From Canis aureus (lineage: Eukaryota; Chordata; Mammalia; Carnivora; Canidae), in assembly GCF_053574225.1 (NCBI RefSeq), contig NC_135620.1, forward strand, positions 34,351,501 to 34,415,500: a stretch of DNA of 64,000 nt. The letters run 5' to 3'. A model generated the notes under the pieces. It was not told the origin of the DNA and made no database searches. It saw only the letters and a program-made list of their open reading frames with translations. This document shows positions 1-12,404 of this stretch, one piece after another. How positions within the stretch are numbered: the stretch's first letter is position 1; each line of letters begins with the position of its first letter. The position numbers and the translations under genes were made by a program.

Positions 1-290
1 TCAGACTTTGTGAGACTTTAAGCTTTTTATTTCTTGAATTACATGAGGATGTTTTCATTTAGCCTCTTAGTTTGAGGTCTTGGAAACAAAAGCTGTGTTC
101 AATGATTGTCCTAAAAAATGTGCTAGAATGGTAACAAACAGGAATAATACAAACATTCAATTATAAATACACTAAGTATCTAGTGATTGCTTATAATCAA
201 ACTTACAATTTGATACATTAAGATTTATTAAGGAGCTATGAGGGCATAATCCTCTATTGATAAAATATGTCAAAATACACATGTTGCTAA

Positions 291-312
291 ATAAAAATAA
301 ATAAATAGATAA

Positions 313-344
<32 letters not shown>

Positions 345-370
345 ATAAATAAATAAATAAATAAATAAAT
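291..370 (+). repeat. (GATA)n/(AATA)n microsatellite
   Basis: This is a tract of tetranucleotide repeats. AATA units flank about eight GATA units and the tract then returns to AATA. It ends at the left edge of the SINE that starts near 380. It is a likely length-polymorphic locus. Confidence 0.9.
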
Positions 371-379
371 GCCTTTGTA

Positions 380-618
380 CTGGGGCACCTGGGTTACTCA
401 GTTGGCTAAGTGTCTCACTTGTGGTTTAGGCTCAGGTTATGATAAAGAAAACGTTATTACTAAAAAAATAAAAAGAAAAAAAATAAAAATAAAATGTTAT
501 TACTCATCCATAAAAAAGAATGAAATCTTGCCTTTGCCCTCTGCCCCTTCCACCTCCGCTCATGAGCCTTCTCTTCTCTCTAACTAAATGAATGAATAAA
601 ATCTTTTTTAAAAAAAAA
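380..618 (+). mobile_element. SINEC (Can-SINE), older, internally disrupted
   Basis: The left part carries the tRNA-related head (GGGGCACCTGGGT, GGCTAAGTGTCT). The right part carries the pyrimidine-rich body and ends in AATGAATAAAATCTT plus an A-tail. The expected B-box region after about 445 is missing and is replaced by A-rich DNA. Imperfect target duplications CCTTTGTA (372-379) and CCTCTGTA (619-626) bound the element. Within it, GTTATTACT occurs at 453-461 and again at 496-504, flanking a 34-bp A-rich block. Confidence 0.8.
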
Positions 619-860
619 CCTCTGTATTGTGTAAATTATTCCATCTTGACAACTATATTTTCTGAATATTGTTTGAAAATCAGAGAAAACCAGGGTCAGC
701 TATTTTCTGGGGAAGAACCAAATAAATTAAAAGCTTTGTCCCTTGATTGAGATAATTATCAGATATTGGTCTTCAATTAATAACACATCACCTAAAAGTC
801 ACTAGATTTCCATAAAGTTAATGTACAAATATTTAAAATTTCTTAAAATTTTAAGTATCA

Positions 861-997
861 GGGGCACCTGAGTGGCTCAATCAGTTAAGCATCAGACACT
901 TGACCTCAGCTCAGGTCTTGATCTCATGGTTGTAAGTTCAAACCTCATGTTGGGCTCCACACTGTGCATGGAGCCTACTTAAAAAAAAAAAAAAATA
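861..997 (+). mobile_element. SINEC, older short copy
   Basis: It begins with GGGGCACCTGAGTGGCTCA and includes the B-box-like stretch around 925-945. It ends with GGAGCCTACTT and a run of A. It lacks the CT-rich body of longer copies, which is typical of older Can-SINE subfamilies. No clear target duplication was seen. Confidence 0.85.
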
Positions 998-1167
998 AGA
1001 GTTATTCCCTAGCATTATTTTAATACTTAAATAAAACATATCCAGACAACAACTTTTTTATTTCTAATTTTACCAAGTCTAATCTCATCTCAATATCTGA
1101 AAATTTATCTAATTATTTGATAAACTTTTCTTTTTAAGCACTATAATCTTTGAGGAAATGAAGCATT

Positions 1168-1455
1168 TTATTTTTTTTAAGTTTTTACTTAAATTCCAGT
1201 TAGTTACCGTATAGTGTAACATTATTTTCAGGCATTCAATGTAGCCATTCCATACTTCCATAAAACACCTGGTGCTCATCACAAGTGCACTCCTTAATCC
1301 CCATCACATTTTACCTCCCGTCTGATAACCACAAATTTGTTCTCTATAGTTTCCTATGTGTTTCCTCTTTCTGTGCATTTTCTGGTATCTTTCCGGTATC
1401 CACATTGTCCTTCTTTGTATAGAGTATTTGTTATTTCTTTTAAACCTTTTGACCA
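1168..1455 (-). mobile_element. L1 3'-end fragment (antisense)
   Basis: The plus strand reads as the reverse complement of a carnivore L1 3' end. Recognisable phrases are TTAAATTCCAGTTAGTTA, CACCTGGTGCTCATCACAAG and TTTGTTCTCTATAGTT. Only the 3' UTR and the adjacent end are present, so this is a 5'-truncated copy. Confidence 0.8.
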
Positions 1456-1787
1456 CATTAAGCAGGATTTGTCTTTCTCATTTTGTAGAAATGAAAATTG
1501 AGGTCAAACTGGCTAAGTAGTGATCCAAGGCAGTTTTTTTTTTTTTTATTTAAAAAGCACTCAATATATTTTATTATTTTAATTTTTGTCTTTCATGCTA
1601 TACTAAAATTCTCCAGGCAGGGCAATGCCTATTTTGTTTACTGTTATAACCCTGAAAGATTTATCCATTACCAAAGCAAAGTAGGTGTTCAATATTATCT
1701 TAGTTAAGCTGAATTAAATTGATATCACAAAATATCTATTAGTATATAACTTCTCAAGATTATGCAAAGATGAATGGGTTCATTTCA

Positions 1788-1960
1788 ACAGTACTTACTG
1801 AGGGTATGTCTATGAACTAGACCCCTTGATACGATGCAATTTCCACATGGAATAATAATCTCATCTTCAAGATGTTGATAATCTTGTTGGAGAGACTTGT
1901 AACAATCAACTCCAGAAAAAGGTAGAATTTTAAAAGTGTTAGGTGATGGCACAAAGAGTA
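1788..1960 (-). mobile_element. L2-like relic
   Basis: The stretch beginning TTACTGAGGGTATGTCTATGA and running through the Cys-rich-looking plus-strand text resembles the diverged reverse complement of an L2 3' end (the TTATTGAGC...CTGTGC layout). It is strongly decayed, and the assignment rests on pattern only. Confidence 0.4.
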
Positions 1961-2779
1961 TTCTTTTAAAGGGCAGAATAAAGAGAGGTTAATTATTTTA
2001 CAGCAAGGTAAATTTACAAAGAAATCATTGTTTGGTATATTTTTCCTTTTTCATTCTTACTACTTTCCATTTAACATTTACCTTCAATAGATTACAGAAA
2101 GTATAACAGATATAATTATAAAAATTACATCACCAACAACTACAATTATATCAGCAATAATAGAAGAGGAAAAGAAGTGAACTTCCTCAGCTGAGGGAAG
2201 GTTAAATATGTAAAGGACCATCTTGCATGCAATAACAATTAATAATAGGAAGATCAAAGAAGTGTCTCATCAACAGTTGTTAAAGATAGGAAGAAATGAC
2301 TCAGAGAATGCCAAATAATGGTCAAAAACTGGTCATTTTAACTTTTCACTTCCTTGAAAATCTGTAAATACATTATGGAGTAATGAGATATTGAGATAAC
2401 AGAAAGCTGTAAAAAGAACATTCAAAAATTTATAATATGGCTAATTTGTGAAGGTTAATCTTCATTTGTGAAGAATAGTTTTATAGAAAGCTAAAGAACA
2501 TATCAATTGAAATTGCTTCCCAAGACTCTAAACCATAACAAGCAGAAACTCATGTCCAATCTTCCTAAAGACATCATGTAATCCTTTTAAAAAATTCTTA
2601 AAATGAGCAAATTGTCCTATCCTCTAAATTATCTTCCAGACCTATTCATTCATGAGTTTAACTAATTCTGCCTTTTGTAAGTAAGGATCAACAAATTTAA
2701 GATAATTTATTAGCATGATTTTCTGTATACACCTATTGTAAAAGCTAGTAATAATTATTAAGTAGTATCTTGCATTATA
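1961..2779. other. AT-rich DNA, no feature recognised
   Basis: There are no open frames of note, no recognisable repeat head or tail, and no RNA gene. The adjoining stretch 1456-1787 is similar and holds only a T-run near 1534. Confidence 0.5.
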
Positions 2780-2980
2780 TTTCTCAAGGATTATCTTTTA
2801 CAAAGTGTTTCTTATTATATTTTCCCTCACTATAACCTTGAGCATTAAAGCAAAACAGGTCATGAGGCTCATTTTATAGATTAAGAATTTAGGTGCATTC
2901 ATTAAATGGACTGATCAACATCATAAAGTTATGTAGCCAAAGTCGGCTATACAAGAATCTTAGTCTTCAGCCTTCAGGGT
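2780..2980 (-). mobile_element. MIR relic
   Basis: The order of motifs fits a reverse-oriented MIR: CCTCACTATAACC, then CTCATTTTATAGATTAAGAA, then CATAAAGTTATGTAGCCAAAG. This corresponds to the 'cctcacaaccctatgag', 'attttacagatgagg' and 'aaggtcacacagc' landmarks. It is diverged. Confidence 0.55.
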
Positions 2981-4639
2981 CAGCTTAGAAAAACAAAACA
3001 ATAAAAATTGATTTAAATTATTGTTCTGATTTCTAATTATTCTTTGCTCTTTGATGACATTATTCTCTACTTATCATCACATAGTGCTATAGAATGAATA
3101 GCGAAGAAAGCTACATTTAGATAATTATCTTCTTTCCCAAAAGGAATACTCCTAAGGCTTTTTTATTTTTAAAAAAGTGCACCTTTCCCACTTTCTTTGC
3201 AAGTGTCAGTGTAAGTGTTAAAACAGTCACATTTAAGGCTCCTAAAATAACCAATCTATGAAATGATACAAAGCCTGTTAATTGGTACCAAGACTGAAAA
3301 ATAAAATTAGTTCAAAGGATAAAAATTCATTTGTTGAAATTGGTGATGTATGGATGTAATTTTGCAGAATATTTTAAAGCAAGCCAAATTTTCCTTTCTT
3401 ATTGACCAATCTAAATGTTACATACTGGAAATATAAAAACAAGACATTATTTTTTCCAATTGAAGTAAAGGAATTGTTGGGTTTCTAACCTGCTATATTA
3501 TTAAGTATTAAGAAATATAATTGGATCAATTTTAAAATATGTTTTCTTGGTGTAGTAAGAGTTCCTACTTAGGCATTATAATTATCATACATTTTTATAG
3601 TTGAGGTATATTAGCTATTAATCAAAGCAGTCAGTTTAGCCAAATATGATGGTATTATTTCCTCATATTAAAATATATTAATAACTTTATTATTATAAAT
3701 CAGAAGGATAACTTAAATATAACTTCACAGAAAATACAGTTTAAAACTTAAACTCTCCACCTCTATAATATGAGGGTTTCACTAAGTAGATGAAAGCAAT
3801 TGGACAACTTGCATAATTGACATTTCCTAATGAGCAGAAAGGAACATGTCCAGATTACTAAGTGGATGTCAGAATGTACAGTGGAATATATCTCTTGATG
3901 CCCTCAATGACCTTCTGTTCATTCAAAGAGCATAGACTACTGCAGGAGGTTTTAATCTAGTTTATTTGTGAGCTCAGGCAGGGTGATTATGTTCAAAATT
4001 GAACTTTCACATTGGCCATAAAATTTACTTTAGTCAGGAAAAGCTAAAGAACAAAAGGCAGCATTCTCCATGATACCTCCTTGTAACCCAGTGGTTTTAG
4101 GAAACATAACTCACCAAATAGTTCACAGGGCAGAGTTTCTTTTACCCATCAAAAGCTACAATGGATCCATTGTCTTCATACTTGACCTTATAATTGGTTG
4201 ACAGAAGCTCTTGAGTTTGACTAGAACACACCAATGAAAAGTTGAACTTGAAAAACAGTAACAGCACAAAACAGAAGAACCTAATTGCAAGCCACTCCTC
4301 TAGCTAAACTGTAAATGAGGTTAATATGAAGCATTAACACTATGTTTTTTAAATTACTATCTAAATGTTTTTATCAGAGATTAAGTGGCAATAGAGCATA
4401 TTAAACCATAGGAAACATGTGGAAGACTCTCTTTAGCAGTTTAATCACTGCATTTCCCAAAGTCTGCTCATGCAGTTGTTTCAAACATATTTCAGAATAA
4501 GCACAACATGGACTTTATGCATGAGGATGAATATCTGCACTATCTGAAGCAAGCTCATTGCCCTGTTTCCCACTAGCAAATGTGAAAAACTCTTATTCTA
4601 AAAGTAAGAATACTTAGGAAAAACAGAGTATCTAACACA
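2981..4639. other. AT-rich single-copy-looking DNA
   Basis: I recognise no repeat or gene here. Frames are short and closed in all directions. Conserved non-coding sequence cannot be judged without an alignment. Confidence 0.5.
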
Positions 4640-4652
4640 AAAGACAAATTAG

Positions 4653-4832
4653 GGACATCTCGGTGGCTCAGCAGTTGAGTGTCTGCCTTTGGCTCAGGGC
4701 ATGATGGGATCGAGTTCCACATTAGGCTCCTTGCAGGGAGCCTGCTTCTTCCTCTGTCTGTGTCTCTGCCTCTCTATCTCTCTGTGTCTTTCATGAATAA
4801 ATAAATAAAATCTTTAAAAAAATAAAAAAATA
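4653..4832 (+). mobile_element. SINEC, mid-age copy
   Basis: It has the head GGGACATCTCGGTGGCTCAG, the B-box-like GGGATCGAGTTCC, the linker GGAGCCTGCTTCTTCCTCTG and a CT-rich body. The tail is TCATGAATAAATAAATAAAA. Flanking AAAGACAAATTAG (4640-4652) and AAAGTAAAATTAG (4833-4845) form an imperfect target duplication. Confidence 0.92.
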
Positions 4833-4845
4833 AAAGTAAAATTAG

Positions 4846-5472
4846 TATCCATCCTTTATACTATCAGATTACTTCCTTTTAAGCATTGCTATAATAATAA
4901 TAATTTATTGTCGTGCTTATAAAATTCAATCTCCTCTGTATTCCCCACTTTTCTTCCATTTAAAAATGTCCTTACTCAATAAGACCTCATCCTAACATTC
5001 ACAGTTCTCTATATTCTGGATCAAACTTTTCTTTTATTGCTCTCACTTCTCTCTACACATACCAGCTACTGCTTCTAAACACACTTTGCATTCTTTATTC
5101 ACTGCCTTATTTTGTCACACTTTTGTCTTTGACAAGAATGTCCACACCAATGTTCAGCTCTTATAGATTCAATTAACCAAATCATATAGCATTTCCTTCA
5201 CAATGTATTTACTCCAGATATTTCCAGCTGAATGTGATCTCTTCCTTCTCCAAATTTCCATAGTATTTAGAAATCATTAATCTAAAATTAACAAGGCAGG
5301 AAATAATATGGGATGTTTTGCTTTATATTTTCTGTTTGATTTGTTTGGATTCATATACGTTTGGGCATTGCCCATAGAATATCCTAATATTATGCATATT
5401 ACTTACAGAATTTTAAGCCATTGTATTTTTTAATTACTTTAAACATTGCTGAAATCATACCATCATGCCATT
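4846..5472. other. AT-rich DNA, nothing recognised
   Basis: There is a short ATA/AAT run near 4891-4903. The pyrimidine-rich text at 4920-5110 could be an ancient L2, but it carries no diagnostic motif. No gene was seen. Confidence 0.4.
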
Positions 5473-5702
5473 CATTTATTAAATAAATATTAATAGTAGC
5501 TTAAACAGACAATACAATACTTACTAGGTACTAGGTGATTGTTTAATCCTCACAACACTATGAGGTACAGATGTATATTTGCATAAAGAAAGGAAAAAAT
5601 AAAACTTGGAGAAATAAGAAACTCAATCAAGGTCACAAAAGTAGCAAGAGCTAGAGAGACTTTATAGTCCTTACTCATTTCTGTACTGTTAACCACTTTA
5701 CC
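5473..5702 (-). mobile_element. MIR relic
   Basis: Reverse-oriented MIR landmarks are in order: TTAATCCTCACAACACTATGAGGTA, then ACTCAATCAAGGTCACAAAAGTAGCAAG, then TGTTAACCACTTTA. The match to the MIR core is clear though diverged. The left end is preceded by an AATAAATATTAA tract. Confidence 0.75.
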
Positions 5703-7317
5703 TAAATTTCCAAACCTTGACAGTACAATGGTGATATTATCCTAGGATCTGACCTAGTGAAAAAAATGGGTAAATAACCAGAAATTATTCCATAGTCTGA
5801 TAAATTCTACAATTAGATTTATATTTGGTAATAATGGAGTACAATTCAGGTACAACTAATCTAGTCAAAGAAAGTAATAAACATTTTACCTACCTATTTT
5901 AAAAGTGGAGGCATGTAGGTGAAAAAGTGAACTGGTATTTTTACAGTAGGAAATTTGCAATCCCAAAAATATTAAACATTATTATACATTGTAATCTCCT
6001 TAAGAGTAATGGACATGTTTATATTTTAGATTATAAGGCTTAGAAAAGACTTAATAGAATACTAAAATATTTTGTTGCTTTTGTTGAGAGAAGTAGTGAA
6101 TAAATGAATGAAATGATGAATTAATAAATAAATCATTGACCCACAGAGAGATAGAGAAAGAGATGGCTTAAAGATCAGGTCTTTACAAAGGATCCCCAGT
6201 TCTATCAAAGATGAATATAGCTGGAGTCACTGTTTCTCCAGGTATGTCTCACACATTTAATTTGATCATCTCCATGTTGAAGAAATAAAAATCTCCTTGT
6301 ATTTTGCAATGAAGTCATTTTTTTTGAGATTCAATTAATTAATATGGATGGAAGAAAGAAAGAAAGAAAAAGAAAAAGTTCTTAAATTCAAGGAATACTG
6401 CCTGTCTTTTGCCTTAATTTGTAATCACATAAAATGGAGGCATATCCTTGCCATCTGTACTTTCAGTCAGGTGCCAAACACAGGGTTATGATTCTGTTCT
6501 ACTTGAAATATTTTCCATTATTCAACGTATTTAATAAACTGTCACTTGAAAAGGGGTTGATAGGCTTTTTCACAATGAATCAAAGAACTTCTCTGCCTTC
6601 CTCCTTTATTATGCATGCTACATTTGAAGCTAATGAAGCATAACCTCTGAGCTGATACTTTTGTAGATGAAAGAGACATCATGTCACATCTTCTATTTAT
6701 TTCATCAGCTACTCATAGCCAACACAAAACACATTGATTGCCTTGCACTTCATTTTTGACAGATGATGGGCATTCTTGTTACTATCTTCTCTAATCATTT
6801 CCTACCATATGCATATTTTAGTTATCAACTGTGAATGAAACAAAGAAAAATAATCTGTGATATCAATGGCATATTTAATTTAAGAAAGGTAGTGGGGATA
6901 ATCTTGATTATTCTATTTTACAAAATTTTATATACTCTCCCCCTCCCCCTAGAGCAAATATTGACTTGAAATAGTTATTTTTTACAAATGTAATATCACA
7001 TAATACTGTTTTTATGAGGCTTTTATTTTTTAAAACAAATCTAGAAAACCAGCTCAGTTGAAACTATATAATCTTCTCCGTAAGTCAGACTGCTTCATTA
7101 TTAAAGGGCATCAGAAGGAATAATTCTCAACTAAAAAAAATACTTTCATTACAGTAACACTGTTCAATGTCACTAATCGACTAATAGTCAATTCAATGTG
7201 TAATAAAATTCGGGCACAAGTTATATTCGATCAAAACATGGTGTAAGAAATGGTCTTTATTAATTATAAAAGCATGTGATTGTATGTGATACACAACAGA
7301 TTTTTATATATAATGTT
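5703..7317. other. AT-rich DNA with a small GAAA microsatellite
   Basis: A GAAA tract lies at about 6352-6378 and a CCCCCT run at about 6938-6951. No coding frame is convincing and no other repeat was recognised. Confidence 0.5.
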
Positions 7318-7330
7318 CAGCAGATTTTTA

Positions 7331-7518
7331 TTTTTTTATTATTTTTTAAAGATTTTATTTATTTATTCATAAGAAACACACAGAGAGAGGCAGAGACACA
7401 GGCACAGGGAGAAACAGGCTCCATGCAGGGAGCCCGACGTGGGACTCGATACTGGGTCTCCAGGATCAGGCCCTGGACTGAAGGCAGTGCTAAACCGCTG
7501 AGCCACCAGGGCTGCCCA
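7331..7518 (-). mobile_element. SINEC, antisense copy
   Basis: Read on the plus strand, it starts with the reversed tail AAGATTTTATTTATTTATTC. It passes through GGCAGAGACACAGGCA and CTCCATGCAGGGAGCCCGAC and ends with the reversed head GCTGAGCCACCAGGGCTGCC. Direct repeats CAGCAGATTTTTA (7318-7330) and CAGCAGTTTTTTA (7519-7531) bound it. Confidence 0.95.
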
Positions 7519-7686
7519 CAGCAGTTTTTTAAACTATAAAAAAAATGCTAATGTGGAATATATCTTTTTAAAAATTGGCTCCACAAATATAATTTCAAGA
7601 CTGTAAAGTTATTTTGAAAATAATAAAGGCTTATCATTATGAATGGATATACAGCCTTCACTCATAAGAATAAAAAATAAGTTTTG

Positions 7687-7885
7687 GGGACACCTGGGTG
7701 GCGCCAGGTTAAGTGTCTGCCTTCAGCTCAGGTCATGATCCCAGGTTCTGGGATTGAGCCCTGAACCCAGCCCCCTTCAGGCTGTCTGCTGAGTGAGGAG
7801 CCTGCTTCTCCCTCTCCCTCTGCCTGATGCTCCCACTGCTTGTGTTCTCTCTCTGTCAAATAAATAAATAAAATCTTTTAAAAAG
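7687..7885 (+). mobile_element. SINEC, older long-body copy
   Basis: The head is GGACACCTGGGTGGCGCC. It continues through CAGCTCAGGTCATGATCCCA to the CT-rich body, with AATAAATAAAATCTT and A's at the end. Exact 9-bp duplications TAAGTTTTG sit at 7678-7686 and 7886-7894. It lies only 168 bp from the opposite-strand SINE at 7331. Confidence 0.93.
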
Positions 7886-7894
7886 TAAGTTTTG

Positions 7895-8689
7895 CCTACA
7901 TGCACATATTCACACAGTTTGCTGGACAACTATAGATTCTTCATTTTATTATATAACTTGCATCTTTATGTTTAATTGCTACCTTATTTACTCATTAAAT
8001 CTTATTTGTTCCAAACATAGTGATACATTTGATAGTGAGGAAAAGTATTTGAAATAGAATTATAACATACTCCAAGACATTACATACACATTACAGGAAT
8101 ATGGTATCATGAGTTATCAATGAAAACAGAAGTGGAAAAGCTATGGCTAGCCAAAAGCAACTAATTGGAAACTATTCCACAGGTGAATAATAACAAGTTA
8201 TTATAAGTCAATGACATCAAAATGAGTAGAGAATAAACTCCATGTACAAAATCTATGTAAAACCACTTTTATTAAAGACAACAACTATCAAGAATCTTTA
8301 CAGTTAAAACGACAACACACAAAAAAATGAAAATGAGAATGTATAATTTATAATACATTTAAGAATTGGACTCCAAATTTGACATTTTCACATATATGAG
8401 TACTTGTGGAGCTTTAAAATGTATTTAATGGAAAGTAAAATTTGAAAAGTAAAAATTAAAAAGAAAAAAAAGAAAAGTAAAAATTATTTTTCAACAAAAT
8501 AAGTATCCTTTTAAACTCAAAATTAAAATTCTGTTCTTTCATCTCTTTAGCTATGCTAATCAACTATAGCTAAGGTCTTATTAACTGTGTAGTATCTAAC
8601 TGATTTAATTCTCAGCTTTCAGTCCACAAGAGACTATCTGGCTCTGTCTTTGCATGAAACCAGTTTGTTCCTATAGTGTTGTCAAGTGT
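7895..8689. other. AT-rich DNA, nothing recognised
   Basis: No coding frame, RNA gene or recognisable repeat was found. An A-rich low-complexity patch lies at 8440-8480. Confidence 0.5.
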
Positions 8690-8820
8690 ACTATATTAGA
8701 AATCAGAAGAAACCCATTCCATTCTTGGTTCATTCACTCTGGGTCAATTTCCACATTTGTAAAACAAAGTGTTAAACCAACACCAAAGCTCTAAAATTTG
8801 GTAATTCTAATTCATCCAAA
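8690..8820 (+). mobile_element. MIR/MIR3-like relic
   Basis: The phrases GGGTCAATTTCCACATTTGTAA, AACAAAGTGTTAAACCA and AAATTTGGTAATTCT follow the order of a sense MIR3-type element (the 'cagtttcctcatctgtaaaa' region and its downstream tail). It is diverged and partial. Confidence 0.5.
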
Positions 8821-10294
8821 TCCAATACTACAATTTCTATTATTCATTTTTTTTTTAAATGCTGGATAAGAAATCCAAATATTCAAAATATGAATGTGTG
8901 TATGTTTTCTGTATGAAGCACAATTATACCAAATACAGCCCTTGTTATGTATAATTGAAATATTTATTGATGAAATGAGTCTAATTAATTCTTATTATGA
9001 TATCATGGAGTTAAAAATACATCTATATTTGTCCTTTATATATTTCTAAATCAAAGAAAGCTATTTCATCCTTTAACCTTCACTAAAATAATAATTCTAG
9101 CAAAATGTTATATCAAGCTTTAATTTCAATTTCTCTGTAAGAATCCCATTGTTAACCCATTCTGACCCATGAAATTCCTGGGAAACTTGATCTCATTGGG
9201 AGTATTAATTTATTTCAAAATATTTATATCATATCACCTTACTATATTCACCTTACTATATCCTGTAGATACCTAACAGCTATCTACAAAGATTATAACA
9301 TTGGTTACATGTCTCTGGATAGTTTAATACCTAAATTCAGTCTTTTATAATCATTTCACAACATCTTTAACTGTCTAGCTATGACACTTTAAAAAGTGTA
9401 TTTGTCCATGTCTTCCTAGCATATATATTCCAACAATAAATTAATATGATGAGAATTAAGTAGTTAGGTGCCTCAGTTCAAGAAGAAAGTTAAAAGTTGG
9501 TTGGACTGCTTGTTACTCTGCATTTGTACATATTGTTAGACCTTATCTCCTTGGATATAATATCCATAGGACTAGAATATACTCCATATGGTTTCCATGA
9601 GAATCATATATACTAAAGAATATGGAGTACCTGGTATAGTGTCTGGATACTTGATTATTGTTCTCTAACTAATATTGTTATATTTAATTATATAAATATT
9701 ATATCATATATATAAATTACATATAGTCATCACTGTATTCTAGATTTATCTTACCAACATTCCTTCATAATATAATATGCAACATATAGTTATTATAGGT
9801 AACATAATATAAATTATTTTATATAACTAGGGAATAGGAATAATATAAACCTGAAACAAAGTTCTATATATTTAATACATCCCATTTGATATGTGAAAAT
9901 TTGATCAAGCCTTAATTCTGCATTTCAGAGATTTATAAACTTTTTCAAATTTGTACTATATTCATATTGAAGATTTCTTCAAATGGGAATACATGTCCTC
10001 TACAGGTTTAAGAGTGATTGAAAGGATAAATTTATCAGATCTATAATACGAAATATAAATAATATCTGTAATTGCTATAAAACTTTATTGTTCAAATACT
10101 TTGAATCACAAATGAGTTTCTTGTTAACTTTGATTACCTTTGTCTTGATTTATCAACAAGTTACATTTCTGCTGTGCTACTTAGAATTATGCTTCATTGT
10201 TTCTGCATTTTTGTGCAGTTATAAAACAATATAAACTGGATTTGACATAAAGAAGCATGTTCCAAATCCCATATCTGTAAAATCAATGCAATAT
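8821..10294. other. Very AT-rich DNA with TA-rich stretch
   Basis: Low-complexity TA/TATA sequence is concentrated at 9655-9850. Near 9232-9262 a 13-base block (TCACCTTACTATA) is repeated in tandem. No genes were seen. Confidence 0.55.
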
Positions 10295-10445
10295 GCAAAT
10301 CAACAAACATGTATTAAATAGCTACTCTATACGTGATATGTTCCTAAGTGCTAAGGACAGAATTTTGGCAAATAAACCCTAGAAGATTTCAAAGTTTATT
10401 AAAAGAAGCTAGAGTGAGACATTACATCTTGTATAAGATACAAAG
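10295..10445 (-). mobile_element. L2-like relic
   Basis: ACATGTATTAAATAGCTACT, then CTAAGTGCTAAGGACAGA, resembles the reversed L2 3' end ('tattgagcacctactatgtgcc...gctggggata'). It is short and diverged. Confidence 0.45.
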
Positions 10446-12205
10446 AAGGGATCTTATTGATGAAATCTATCTGAGGGTATATTTTTTTATCTATAAGCAA
10501 TTTTGTCCTGCTGGACCATAAGAGTAACCAGTGATTCTTATAATATCTTACAAAGCCTCATTGAATTTTGCCTTTGGAAGATCCATTGGAAGTATTCTTC
10601 TGGCCTAAAGAAGAAAAGCAATCGAAATAATAGAAGGTAAGCAATATGAGAATAGTCTGAGACAGAGATTATACTGTTTTAAAAGCATTAATTTATCTGT
10701 TATAGAGGGTATGAAATGAAGGGAAGAGACATATAAATGGTGGCTTCCTACAAGTTTAGAAGAGATAGTTAAGAAACTGTGATAAGATTTGATAATGATT
10801 CCAAGTGATAAGCCAAGGTGATGACTATACATGAGATGCAAAATTGAGATTCTAGCCTATCTGAATATATAAAATGTCATCCAGGAAAAGTATGTTGATT
10901 ATTGATGATTTTTTGTAAACTTAGAATTCCCAGGAATTTTCAATATTTAAGTGCTAAAAGAGCTCTTTATTGTCATTTGACATTAGGACACAAATGGCTC
11001 TTTTTTGAGAATAGCTGTTCCCATCCTCTGAAATCTCTGGGAAATTTCCTGAGCCTACCCTTGGAATCAACCCTACTTTCTACTATGCACTCTCTTTGGT
11101 CAAGAACTGAGTCACACAGTCACAAAACATTTTCATCTAACTCCATTCCTTTGTCTGCTGATGTATCATTCAGCAATGGATTTTTCGCAGAGTACCAAGA
11201 AGTGTCAGCTTTAAGCTTTTTATTTCCTGTGAAATCTGTCATCTTTAAAGGCTTGATTGGTGAGATCTAAGCCTTCACTTTTTAAAAATGTTTTACATCC
11301 ATCTAATATGCTTGGTTGCCAGGTGAATATGTAGATACTACTCTATGACTGAAGTTGAAGAATGCAGGTATCAGCATATTGCACATTCCTGGGTGACTCT
11401 CAGTAGCTTTAGGTGATTCTCATTGTCTTTTCAATTGGGACATAGGAATTAGCTATGCTTGATAAAGCTGCTTAGCTTTGAAAAAAAGAAAAACAAACAG
11501 CATGTGGTGTTTTATGCCTTAAAAATGTATGGACTAAAAACCATTAAACAGAATAGCTGAACCATGAAGGTCAGTGTAGTATTTTATATGAGTAAAACAT
11601 GTAGTTTCTTGATAGTTTTTCTAATTTGATTGTAACACATGTAATTTCTTGCCAAAGCTTAAACGGTCTGGAGATCTATTCTATGTAATTCAATAACATG
11701 AACATATTCTTTTCTATTATCTGGTTCAAAACTGTTACAAAAAGGTAACTGTGAATTTGTACTGTATATTATATCAAAAGTGATGCTTCCTAACCTATTG
11801 GTATTAGTGGTCAGAATAATAAGGGTTTTATCCAATAACGAAAAGATAGATGTTTGCTTATTTGTTGATGTGGATAGTGCTAAAAAAACAAAACCAAACA
11901 AAAAACATGTTAAAGAGGAAAGAATAATATCTCCAACATTCCCTAGTGCAAATGAAGAGGTAATAAATGAAAAAAAAACAAACAAAACCTCTTACTAAAA
12001 TAATTTATAAAAGCTTTTGTTTCAAAGATTCCAACCATTTTTAAAGAAGGGATTAAAGAAGTGTAGCAAAGGGTTGGTGGTTGTTCACTCTATCTACCTT
12101 TGTAAATGTTTTTAAACATTCATAAATAAAATGATTTTTAAAAATGTAATGGACAGTTGTTACCTATATCATTATAGGTCTTCCACAAGGAAGACATTTC
12201 TTTCT
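10446..12205. other. Single-copy-looking DNA; several small open frames without identity
   Basis: Open stretches lie at 10902-11270 (plus) and 11659-11985 (minus). They have no recognisable domain, no splice or promoter context and ordinary local composition. I regard them as chance frames. The part at 10980-11180 is less AT-rich than its surroundings. Confidence 0.5.
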
Positions 12206-12217
12206 CCAATTCTTTTT

Positions 12218-12404
12218 TTTTTTTTTTTAAGATTTTATTTATTTATTCATGAGAGACACAAAAAGAAAGAGAGGCAGAGACACAGGCAGAGGGAGAAGCA
12301 GGCTCCATGCAGGGAGCCCAACATGGGACTTGATCCTGGGTCTCTAGGATCACTCCCTGGGCTGAAAGCAGGTGCTAAACCACTGAGCCACCCAGGGATT
12401 CCCA
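12218..12404 (-). mobile_element. SINEC, antisense copy with clear target duplication
   Basis: It contains the reversed tail (T-run, AAGATTTTATTTATTTATTC), the reversed body GGCAGAGACACAGGCAGAGG and the reversed head ending GAGCCACCCAGGGATTCCC. Exact 12-bp direct repeats CCAATTCTTTTT flank it at 12206-12217 and 12405-12416. Confidence 0.96.

Noticed and set aside
7331..7885. Two opposite-strand SINEs as one inverted-repeat element
   Set aside because: Each has its own separate target duplication, so these are independent insertions.
10902..11270. 122-codon plus-strand frame as a gene
   Set aside because: It has no recognisable domain, signal or neighbour, and its length is unremarkable for chance in 64 kb of six-frame search. 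No splice or promoter evidence was visible.
11659..11998. Overlapping frames on both strands
   Set aside because: Opposite-strand frames cover the same AT-rich DNA and neither has a family match.
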